From contig JAAMXP010001354.1 of assembly GCA_019693395.1 (NCBI GenBank), forward strand, positions 1-52,357: DNA of 52,357 nucleotides, written 5' to 3'. Below are positions 43,746 to 52,357 of this stretch, piece after piece (position 1 is the stretch's first letter; the number at the start of each line of letters is the position of its first letter). The notes beneath the pieces are model-generated. The model was not told the origin of the DNA. It saw only the letters and a program-made list of their open reading frames with translations, and searched no databases. This stretch comes from Ettlia oleoabundans (Eukaryota > Chlorophyta > Chlorophyceae > Chlamydomonadales). A program made the position numbers and the translations under genes.

Positions 43746-46430
43746 CTATGGGATTGGCGGCAGGGTCTGCGACGGTGTCTCAAACGGGCCTGACCCACCT
43801 CCCTCAACGACTGGGGGTGCCGCGACCACGTCGCCATTGGAGCCTGGGGTAGTAGCGGGTGCGGGGCCGGGGGCTTCCTCTTCAGGTGGAGGAGGCGGTG
43901 CTGGCGGGGCAATCGGTAGAGCGAGCGGCCCGGGAGTATCAGGTCTGGCCTCCATGATCTGCAGCAGCAACAGCGATGGATGTTGTTGGTTGTGAAAGTT
44001 GCCTGCCAACTCCCAGCAAGCCGTTGAGCTGGTGGCGACAGGCAGCCTGTGTGTTGCACCAGTCCCAGGGCGCCCTCACCTGACGCATGTGGTCAGCTGT
44101 CAAGGACGTGTTGTAGATGAGCAGGTGGGCAATGCTGCCTCCAAAGAAGCGCTGTGATGGCAACAACAAAAGCGAATGGAGACGAGTCGTCGGTCATTGC
44201 CAGTTTGCCAGTGGCAATGCATGATGCACGCCCAATAAAAGCCTCTGGGTGACCGCTGGACCAAGGCGACTACTGGTGGCACCGCCCTAGTACGGCTGAT
44301 ACCATTCAAGTGATTATTCAAGTGATGAACGCAGGCAGGAAGTACGGGGCAGTACTTACTTGGGTATCCAGGTCTGAGCGGGCGCAGAGCGTGATGTCGC
44401 CGCTCAGGTCCACGGGACGGCCACCGGACGCGGGCCTAGTGAACCCCAGCGAATCTGCAGGCCAATGCAGGCAGAAGCGTCAGAGCCACCCACGAATCTG
44501 GTTGAAAGAGACGCAATACTGTCGTGAGGGCATGTAGCAAGCACGTTGCTGTGCTGTTGCTTAGCGGCCGGACACCGGCAGGCGCTGCAATGCTGGACTT
44601 GCCTGTGTAGACTTGGTCCTCCCTGGCCTCTGCTGCCAACTCCCCGTCAATGTACAGCTGGTAGCCCTTCCTTCCATCAGGCTGGGTGGTCAGGCCCACC
44701 AGGTGCCACTCACCATCCACCAAAGGCTGCTCAACGGTGTTTTTAGGCAACGGAGGGCACAGGGCGGCACAACTCAACATATGGAGGCGTGCAAACTGTC
44801 AACTGATACACAAGCACGACATGTTGTGGGAGTTGTGTTGACCCTGCGCTCCTGCTACACCTCAACACCCATCCACGATAGGCTGCTCAATGGTGTGATG
44901 CATGGGAAGGCGCAAAAGCCATCAAACGCGAGCAAGGGGGTTGAAGACCTCATGCTTTCTAACTGGGCCTGAACTAGTAGGATGGCGGCTGGAGCTAAGT
45001 GTTATCCTGGTACACCTCACCACATGGTGCACCGCAAACAGTCAGTCGGAGGTTCTCTGCAGCCTGTTTTGCCTCCCTGCTAGCTGTAGTAGCATAGCGC
45101 CAATGCCTCATCCATTGCTCACCGGATAGGAGGTACTGGCATAGCATCTGGGATCAGAGAAGGCGCAACCGTTTGAATCAAGGTAAAAAGGCTCAGCCCC
45201 AGGAAGTGTGGGTGCATCTGCCGAATCCCACACGGCCGCACGCATGAGCCCAAAGTTAGGGTGGTCCTCCTCGGCAAAGTACAGTGCCACCTAGCAGGCA
45301 AGAGGAAAGAAGGGTGGTGAGGAGGATCCTTTGGAAGGAGAAATGTTACTCATGGTAACATGGTCCCGGAATGGCGCTGAGCTGACAGAGCTTGGACGGA
45401 GCATGGCTGGCATGTCATTGGCACAGGCAGTCAGCTGCAGGGATGCTGCTATAGGAATACTCAGCAGTAGTAAAGCTCACAGCTTAATGCTACACTAAAC
45501 ATGCCCTGCTTATTGTGGGCCTAAGTAGCGGGGTTATGTAACATACACTGTGGGACGCAGGGACAAATTGGCCACTACCCACCGTGTTGTCTTGATTGGA
45601 ACTGTCAGGGTTGCGGGCGGAGGCATGGTGGAAGGCATAGTCAAAGAAACCGCCGCTCTGGGGCCTGACCTTCACCCAGAACACCACTGCCAGGGCGCCA
45701 TCCTGCCCGTACTGCAGGCTGGGGATGCGCACCAAGCTCTGGCGGCCCTGCAGGGAACAGACACAGGTGTGAATATAAGATATAAATGGAAAATTTTGGA
45801 GCAGATGGTGAGGCACAGAGATGAGTTAGAGTTACACAGTACCAAGTCGCAACGGTGTTATACTGAGGCTCAGCCTTCGCTTACCGGGCTACAGCTTAAC
45901 ACTTCACCCATATCGGGATCCCGCTCCCATAGCAGGTTAGAACCAATGCCCTCAATTGCTGCAGCGCCCCCAGGTTGAGCTGAGCTCAGGTTGAAGGAGA
46001 GCAGCGGGAAGTAGGCAGCGGCAGGGGGGAGCTCGGTGGGAGGGGCAGAGGCAGGGGCTTCAGCTCCTGGGGGCATGTCGACTGGCTGGTCCTCCTGCGT
46101 TTGAGGGGGCAAGTGAAGCTGGAGTGACACAAATGGCACAAGGATGGGATGGTAGTGTTTACATCGCTCTGCAAGCAGGCTTTGTCACGATGGCCAGGTG
46201 GCCTCTAAGAAGTGCCTGCCGTCCCTCAACGCTGAGGCCTTCGTGAAAAGGCAAACCAACGCAGTGAGGCATGCAACCAGCAGCCGTGAGAGGCAGGCTT
46301 GGGCATTGCCACACAGCACGCCTGCCTGCAAAAGCGAGCGAGCCGCCACAGTGTAGCCGCCGCGCCCGATTGCCACCAGCAGCAGCAACAGGGCTGCTGT
46401 GGCTTTGTTGGCCTGTGGACGGAGCCTCAT
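43746..46430 (-). CDS. Secreted LamG-like jellyroll (concanavalin-like) protein, left copy, intact
   Basis: Eight minus-strand exons: 46326-46430, 45885-46094, 45583-45747, 45123-45290, 44603-44729, 44360-44454, 44080-44151, 43746-43958. They give 384 residues with phases closed. The signal peptide is MRLRPQANKATAALLLLLVA, with likely cleavage near TVAARS. The middle shows RQSLVRIPSLQYGQDGALAV, VFWVKVRPQSGGFFDYAF, HPNFGLMRAAVWDSADAP, the LamG core VDGEWHLVGLTTQPDGRKGY and QLYIDGELAAEA, LCARSDLDTQRFFGGSIAHL and LIYNTSLTADHMRQ. The C-terminus is Pro-rich (ALPIAPPAPPPPPEEE). The fold is a sugar- or ligand-binding jellyroll, so an extracellular or wall/adhesion role is inferred. Two introns have GC donors (46325, 44602). 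The start of exon 44603-44729 could be 44726 instead. Confidence 0.82.
45517..45543 (-). mobile_element. 27-nt fragment of an LTR 5' tip in LamG (left) intron 3
   Basis: 27 consecutive bases are identical to the outer end of the two solo LTRs at 46842 and 48138 (core CGGGGTTATGTAACA on plus). LTR similarity stops abruptly on both sides. Confidence 0.65.
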
Positions 46431-46841
46431 AGTTGGCTACCAGCCTTGGAAGTCTCGGTTCAGCGGGTTCTGGCTAGGGCGAAGCCTTGTGCCGACGACA
46501 GTGCACACAATGTTCGGTATTGTTGTTCAACACCCCCTGCAGAACGAAGAACAAGGTCATCAAGGGTGCACCGCACTTCCACTAAAGCATAGGCGCTATC
46601 TTTGGAATGGGAGTGAAGCCAACCTCAAGAAACTTCACAGCAGTACGGCAATGAAGGATGTACTGCAGCCCCCCACCCCCACCCCCAACTGATCCAAACT
46701 GCATCTCATAGTATGCTAGAAACCTTGATAATGTACGTTCAGTGCCCGCAAACAACTCAGAGAACTGAGCGCGTAAATCTGTGTACATTGGGCAAACAAA
46801 CACCATATAAGTCGCATCCTCCAGGACTCCCTGGCAGTGTC

Positions 46842-47179
46842 TGTGTGTGTGTTACATAACCCCGCTACTTAGGCCCTACTGGACCTGGGCAGGGGAGCCG
46901 TACCGGCCGACTCAAAACCGTGCCTGCGGGTGTAGCCGGCATCCAAGGGACACCCCTCCCTTGACCTGCCAGCAGCCAGGGGACACCCCTCCCCTGGCCT
47001 GCTGACCGTCCTGCCGGACACGCAACCCCTAACCTCAATGAGGGGGGGACGTGTTGATCCTTGGCAGCTTAGGTGAGTTAGACCGACGGTGGCCAACGAT
47101 TCGCAGGCGTTATGCGTTCAATACAATTGCCCACCACAAGCAGTACTAGGGCAAAGCCCGTTCCCCTCTGTCACTGCCA
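46842..47179 (+). mobile_element. Solo LTR, copy A (338 bp)
   Basis: It starts TGTGTGTGTGTTACATAACC and ends CTGTCACTGCCA (TG...CA), and is about 95% identical by eye to copy B in opposite orientation. No matching 5-bp target duplication is visible (GTGTC versus ATCAG), so the flank is mutated or rearranged. It splits the zinc-knuckle region of the LINE relic. It contains two adjacent short inverted repeats (46943-46963 and 46976-46997) around the same ACACCCCT core. Confidence 0.7.
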
Positions 47180-47506
47180 ATCAGATTGGACAGCGCCCTA
47201 TGATGGGTGGGATATGCTCCCCAATGCACAGGCAGTGAGGGCAGGGTCGGTGTGCGCGATCTAAACGCTGCCACCTACCGGTTTCCTCAGCCAGCCAATG
47301 GGACCCAGTGCGCAACTGTGTAGCCGTTGCCGGCACCGGCGCACAGGGATTTGCTGGAGGTAAGCCGCAGACCAATACTCAGAGCAGGTGAGAATGCCAT
47401 CATGCACAGTGTCGACATATCTTTGCATCTTAGTAGGTAACCCACGTACTGGCTGACATGGCGCTGAAGGAGTACCTCGTCAAGCGCTGCCAGTGATATA
47501 GGAGTA

Positions 47507-47544
47507 ACACCCAGCAGCGGGGTTATGTAACACACACCCAGCAG
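47507..47544 (-). mobile_element. 16-bp LTR-tip insert flanked by 11-bp direct repeats
   Basis: CGGGGTTATGTAACAC (47518-47533) matches the LTR outer end and is bounded by ACACCCAGCAG on both sides (47507-47517, 47534-47544). In the LINE reading it duplicates LLGV. Confidence 0.7.
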
Positions 47545-47801
47545 GTCACAGTTCACACCCAGTTTGGCAAACACTCTACCCACCTGAGTGGCCCACGGCT
47601 GCATGCCGAGGGGTGCCGCTGCCCCCGTGGCAGCGGCCAGCTCTGAGTTATCCATGAGGGCTTGCTTGGCGACCCCGGCCATTTTCCATTCCCATCAGCC
47701 GGTTGACAAAGCGTGCGATCTGCTTCGTCATGTGCGCTGCTACAGGCAGCTCACCTGTTTCGGCCAGCAGAGTCAGCTTTGGGGTGCTGTCCCGTACGCC
47801 T

Positions 47802-48138
47802 TGGCATTGACAGCGGGGAACGGGCTTTGCCCTAGTACTGCTTTTGATGGGCTATTGTATTGAACGCATAACGCCTGCGAATCGTTGGCCACCGTCGGTC
47901 TAACTCACCTAAGCTGCCAAGGATCAACACGTCCCCCCCTCACTGAGGTTTAGGGGTTGCGTGTCCGGCAGGACGGTCAGCAGGCTTGGGGAGGGGTGTC
48001 CCTTGGCTGCTGGCAGGTCAAGGGAGGGGTGTCCCTTGGCTGCCGGCTATACCCGCAGGCACGGTTTTGAGTCGGCCGGTACGGCTCCCCTGCCCAGGTC
48101 CAGTAGGGCCTAAGTAGCGGGGTTATGTAACACACACA
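47802..48138 (-). mobile_element. Solo LTR, copy B (337 bp), with 5-bp target-site duplication
   Basis: On the minus strand it runs from TGTGTGTGTTACATAACC to GCTGTCAATGCCA. It is flanked by identical CGCCT (plus strand) at 47797-47801 and 48139-48143. TG...CA ends plus a perfect 5-bp duplication are the hallmark of LTR retrotransposon integration followed by LTR-LTR recombination. Removing it with one duplication copy joins LLGV to RDSTPKLTLLAETG of the LINE in frame. Confidence 0.8.
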
Positions 48139-48340
48139 CGCCTAGCAGACCCCGCAAGAACTCGTACTGGACTTTCTCGCAAGCATCACCACCCTGGAGA
48201 ACCATTTGCGGTGCCCAAACCTCCGCCCCAAAGGTCAATACAGGCCCCACATATGTCTTAAAGAGCTGGAGGGTGAGGAGAGGTAGTACCAACCCGTTCT
48301 CCGCCAAGCGGCGGCGCAGCATATGCAGTGCCCACTTCCC

Positions 48341-48810
48341 GGCTGATGTTGTGCTGCTGCCTGCAAACAGATGATGTTGTGCTGCAGCCTGTGCCAGGTG
48401 CTTTCACAGTCAACATTAGCAACCAAAGAGCGGTGGTTGCCATGGTTGTCACCTCTTCAACCGTTGATGGGGTGGGCTCAACTGCAACCCACATCACCCA
48501 ACGCCATAGCGAGTCTATGCCACACGTTCTATTGACCCGAAATCTTCCATGGCTTCCTACAACTTGCACACAAGACCGCTAATCGCCCCATGTGCTGGAC
48601 CCCAAAGCCACGCTATCCGCCCCCTTTTTGTTTGTTACTTACTGTCCCAGCCTGGGCTATCCCGCTGCTTGCACGCTGACTAAAACACGCACATGTGCAT
48701 GCATACATGCTATGAAAAATAGACTGGGCTAGCTACTCAGGCAGTTCAGTCAGCAAGACCACTCAGTCATAATCAGTAGCTAATCTGCCAGCCAATCGGG
48801 AGCAGTCAGA
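48341..48810. other. Spacer of unclear origin between the LINE relic and the right LamG upstream region
   Basis: No reverse transcriptase core or other domain was recognised here. From about 48818 onward, similarity to the upstream region of the left LamG gene (minus strand below ~46695) begins, so the ancestral duplication boundary lies near there. Confidence 0.4.
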
Positions 48811-49018
48811 GGCAGAACTGCAGTACTTTCTCAATTGCCGTACTGCTGGAAGTTGCCTTCATGATTGGTCCAATGCACAGCTACTCTCGACGGGGTCTGT
48901 GCTTCCACATACCCGACCGTGCTCTTACTGGAGGCACATAGCGTGTGCAAGTGCCTGTTCCAAGGCTGTACCTGTGCCGGAACCCGCTGATCCGAGACTC
49001 CAAGGTTAATAACCGACC

Positions 49019-51429
49019 ATGAGGCCCCTCTCTCAGGCCAACAAAGCCAAAGCAGCCCTGTTGCTGCTGCTGGTGGCGGTCGGCGCGGCGCCCAACACTG
49101 AGGCGGCTCGCTCGCTTTTGCAGGCAAGCGTGCTGTGCGTCAATGCCCAAACCTGCCTCTTACTTCAGCTGATTGCACGCTTCACTGCCTTGGACTGCTT
49201 TTCACGAAGGCCTCAGCCTGTTGCAGGACAGCTGGCAGTCCTCAAAGACTTCATTGAGACTTCATTAATGCTCATTGCACTGCCATTGCGCTCACTGCAT
49301 GCCTTTCTATTTTTACTTGGCCCCTCAAATGCAGGAGGACCAGCCAATCGACATGCCCCAGGAGCTGAAGCCCCTGCCCCTGCCCTTACCACCGACCTTC
49401 CCCCTGCCGTCGCCTACTTCCTGTTGTTGCTCTCCTTCAACCTGAGCCCGGCTCAACCTGGGGGCGCTGCAGCAATTGAGGGCATTGGTTCTAACCTGCT
49501 GTGGGAGCAGGATCCCGAAATGGGTGAAGTGATCAGCTGTAGCCCGGTAAGCAAAAGTGGACCCCCGGTGCCAACACCTTCACTTTCCCATTTTGCAAAT
49601 CCACTCGTGTGCTGTGCAGACTTGACGATCTTGCCTTGCCATCAGCTTAAAACTCTGCCACCTACACGCAGTCCTGTGCATCCGCATCTGTTCTCTGCAG
49701 AGTCGAGAGAGCAGGGTGTTGATTAGAGGCTTGCAGTATGGCCAGGATGGTGCCCTGGCAGTGGTGTTTTGGGTGAAGGTCAGACGCGAGAGCACCGGTA
49801 TCTATGATTTTGCCCTTCCACCACGCCGCCATTGGCAAAGCTGATGCCTCCGTTCCAGAGAACACGGTGTGTTAGCCAGTACTAGTTCACAACAACCAAG
49901 GCATGCAGTTGTCTTATTTGTGGGGTGGCATTGGGCCGCCAAACGTTCTCAAGGGTTCATGCAGCAGAATGGGAGCAACTAGGTGGCCCTGGCTCGCAAA
50001 TGTCACACGTGCCCGATTAAATGGCAACTGTTGTCAGATCAGGACCACCCAGACCGCACCTCACCACCCTCGTTTCGCCTCCCCACCTTCGCTCCCTTGC
50101 CCCCCTATATCCTGCCTGCCAGGTGGCGCTGTACCTCCCTAAGGAGGACCACCCTGACTTTGGCCTGATGCGAGCCGCCCTATGGGACATTACAGATGCG
50201 CCCGACGATCCCTTGGCTCCTCCCTTCTGCGTTGACTCCAATGGATGCGTTATCTCTGATCCCATCTGCCTAAATAGTTCCTCCTACTTGAGGAATGGCT
50301 GGGTTTGGGAGGGAGGTCACCTCCTAGGAGGGGATATCAAGCTGCAGTAGTCACCCTCAAGTTGGTTGGATGGGTGTTGGGGTGCAGCTGCCCTAGGAGC
50401 ACAGGGCCAACACAGCTCCCACAACATGTTAATGCTTGTGAATCAGCCTGCACGCCTCCATTCTTTGAAATGCGCTGCGCTGCACCTTCCTCTGCCTAAA
50501 CACCGTTGAGCAGCCTGTGGTGGATGGTGAGTGGCACCTGGTGGGCCTGACCACCCAGCCTGATGGAAGGAAGGGCTACCAGCTGTACATTGACGGGGAG
50601 CTGGCAGCAGAGGCCAGGGACGACCAAGTCTACACAGGCAAGTCCAGCGTTGCAGCTCCTGCCGGTGTCTGGCCGCAAAGCAACAGCACGCCTTCAGCCC
50701 CTGTGCACAGAAATGCGCACTGATTTTACAGCAGCGTGTCTCGCACCATTGTGTGAGTTCAATCGTGTGCAGATTGGCAGGGGAATATCAGGCCGGCATC
50801 TGGAGGCCGTACCATGAACCTGACTGGCGGACTCACTCTCTGCGCCCGCACAGACCTTGATCTTGAAGTAGGAATTGGAACTTACTCCCTCCTGTGTTAT
50901 GACCCTGCTATCAGCCATACTAGGAGGGCAATTGCCCTTTGCAGCAATTTTGTTGACACCCAAAGAACCTAAGTGTCTGTGCCACTATATTACCAACCAC
51001 CCACAACTTCCTCCACTTCCATTTGTGCCTTACAGCGCTTCTTTAGCGGGAGCATTGCACACGTGCTCATCTACAACACGTCCTTAACAGCCGACCACAT
51101 GCGTCAGGTGAGGGCGCACTGGGACTGGCGCAATACACAGGCTGCCTGTCACCACCTGCTTCATCAACATTAGGGGCTTGCTGGTTACTACACCGAAAAC
51201 ATCCATCGCTGGTGCAGATCCTGGAGGCCAGGCCTGCTACTCCTGGGCCGCTTATCCTGCCAACCGCCCCACCAGCACAGGCGCCTCCTACTGAAGAGGA
51301 ACCTTCCGGGCCCATGCCTGATACTGCCCAAGGCTCTAACTCTGGCGCTCCGTAGCAATGCCTGTCGTTGAGGGAGGTGTGGCAAGCGCGTTCGAGACAC
51401 CACCTCAGACCCCGTCTCGAAGCCCATGA
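49019..51429 (+). pseudogene. Right copy of the LamG-like jellyroll gene, frameshifted
   Basis: Counterparts of all left-copy exons are present: 49019-49123, 49335-49546, 49701-49866, 50123-~50309, 50511-50637, 50773-50867, 51036-51107, 51218-51355. The signal peptide MRPLSQANKAKAALLLLLVA and LamG motifs (VDGEWHLVGLTTQPDGRKGY, LCARTDLDLE, RFFSGSIAHVLIYNTS) are conserved. Three lesions are seen against the left copy: a C-run shortened from 5 to 4 at 49356-49359 (-1), an extra C at 49813-49815 (+1), and a TAG at 51353. Past that TAG the homologous 21-residue tail VVEGGVASAFETPPQTPSRS still reads open to a TGA at 51427-51429. Retaining intron 1 (211 nt, no stop in frame) would cancel the first lesion. 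Introns 1 and 5 have GC donors. It is a young pseudogene, unless some of the indels are sequencing errors. Confidence 0.72.
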
Positions 51430-52357
51430 AGTGTTCGCCCCATCTGTAGTAATGGCAAGTGCCTGCGTTCTCTGCACCAATAAGCGGGGTCCCAGCATCC
51501 AACACCACCTCCTCCTGTGTATATACTTGCTTCCCTGCTCACCTGTCCTGCCCGCCAGCGCCGCACCTTGGCACCTCTCACCCAAGGGTCATGAAGCGCT
51601 CCAGTCTTTATAGAGGACGTCAAACTACGCAAAGTTGAAAGGAAGATACCCATGCAACACGTTATGAGTGTAGTCCACATGTCGCGGCTTTGGGCCCGGG
51701 CCAAGCTCGCAGTGGCGACGCGGCTGCTAAAGGTCGCGCTGTCTGTGGCAGTGAAAAATGTGGAGGTTAGCAAAAGCAGGCTTTGAGATGTTGATCACGT
51801 CATGTGTGATTGGCTACGTAGGAGACTATGTGCATTAGCTTTATGTGCGTAACAGACAGCTTAGGACGCTGAGACTCCGCCTTCGCTTGCTGCAACCAAG
51901 CCATTCGCACACAGGACCTGGGAGCTGAGCAGGCACCCGACAAGGCGGCATACTCCATCAAGTGATGTTGCGCTGCCTGTGCCAGGTTCCTGTGGCTGCC
52001 ATTGAAGTAGTTACACAAATGAAAGAATCAGAACCTTAATGTTCGCTTAAGACAGTTAAGCCAGCATTGTCAGTCTTGGAGTGTTGATTAGGGTGCTCAT
52101 CCGCAATCTGCTAAGGCAAGATTTCGCTGACAGCGCAGGCCAGTCCCAAGCTCCTTTCTGTCTTAGATGCCTGATAGCACACCCTGAGCAGGATGCTGTG
52201 GCCAAGTTTGTCATCTTGTGCATTGCTAACAACGCGAATGCTGGCTGCATGGGTTGATTCCCGCAGCGTCACGTTACCCGGCCTTGGCCCCCTTCCCGAC
52301 CAAAGTATTGACGGATTTCCCGCGCGCGCGTGGCCCCCGCCCCCGCCCCCCCCCACC
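51430..52357. other. Right-edge region without identifiable gene
   Basis: Several short open frames exist but none matches a family I know. One plus-strand frame (51604-51786, about 60 codons, basic and hydrophobic, e.g. SRLWARAKLAVATRLLKVAL) is noted without a call. The extreme right end (52320-52357) is a CG-repeat followed by a C-run. Confidence 0.4.

Larger units (their letters stand above)
46740..48340 (-). mobile_element. Non-LTR (LINE-type) retrotransposon 3' relic, split by LTR insertions
   Basis: Three minus-strand pieces read as one degenerate LINE ORF2 C-terminus. (1) 48340-48139: MLRRRLAENGLVLPLL, TYVGPVLTFGAEVWAPQ, EFLRGLLGV, the region just after reverse transcriptase. (2) ~47800-47180: VRDSTPKLTLLAETGELPV, HMTKQIARFVNRLMGM, then a frameshift, MQPWATQVGRVFAKLGV, and the zinc-knuckle start RPCPHCLCIGEH. 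(3) 46841-46740: MVFVCPMYTDLRAQFSELF, ERTLSRFLA. The catalytic RT core is not present, and the copy is a dead fragment. It sits in the spacer between the two head-to-head LamG genes. Confidence 0.75.

Noticed and set aside
46842..48138. DNA transposon with ~340-bp terminal inverted repeats
   Set aside because: The inverted copies are better explained as two solo LTRs: TG...CA ends, copy B has its own 5-bp duplication on both sides, and the sequence between and outside them is one LINE ORF rather than a transposase.
48328..48582. Plus-strand 84-residue ORF as a gene
   Set aside because: It partly overlaps the antisense of LINE coding sequence (ALHMLRRRL on minus) and has no recognisable domain.

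Overview
This window is nuclear DNA of a GC-rich, intron-dense green alga, most likely a chlorophyte of the Trebouxiophyceae/Chlorophyceae type. Every recognisable gene is split by many short introns (about 90-370 bp). Plastid and mitochondrial proteins carry transit-type leaders, plant-type enzymes are present (ascorbate peroxidase, glucuronokinase), and several genes are followed by TGTAA, the usual polyadenylation signal of green algae. No rRNA, tRNA or CRISPR was seen. Exon structures were built by hand from splice signals, reading phase and protein-family expectation. Twelve genes close as complete models whose exon lengths sum to a multiple of three.

Layout, left to right: a SulP anion-transporter family gene (-, running off the left edge); CIA1/CIAO1, a cytosolic Fe-S assembly WD40 protein (+); MSH4, a meiotic MutS homologue (+); glucuronokinase (+); a fused PfkB sugar kinase + TIM-barrel sugar isomerase (-); a membrane-anchored PhoD-like phosphatase (+); mitochondrial pyruvate dehydrogenase E2 (-); plastid carbamoyl-phosphate synthase small subunit (+); plastid ascorbate peroxidase (+); a uridine-phosphorylase-like enzyme (-); a METTL22-like methyltransferase (+); a coiled-coil protein (-); then a head-to-head pair of secreted LamG-like jellyroll genes. 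The left copy of that pair is intact and the right copy is disrupted. Between them lies a non-LTR retrotransposon relic with two solo LTRs in it. The last ~900 bp hold nothing I can identify.

The genes are ordinary housekeeping and metabolic functions, mostly in divergent (shared upstream) or convergent (tail-to-tail, down to 65 bp) pairs. They do not form one pathway, although carbamoyl-phosphate synthase and uridine phosphorylase both feed pyrimidine pools, and glucuronokinase and the kinase-isomerase fusion both act on sugars.

The most unusual signals are: (1) about 12-13 of 79 modelled introns use GC instead of GT at the donor site; (2) a single-polypeptide ribokinase-like + sugar isomerase fusion; (3) the inverted LamG pair with frameshifts in one copy, one of which would be cancelled by retaining an intron; (4) a solo LTR with a perfect 5-bp target duplication inside the retroelement, plus LTR-tip fragments of 16 and 27 nt elsewhere; (5) an RGG/acidic insertion in MSH4; (6) introns at the identical position, right after the lipoyl lysine, in both lipoyl domains of E2.
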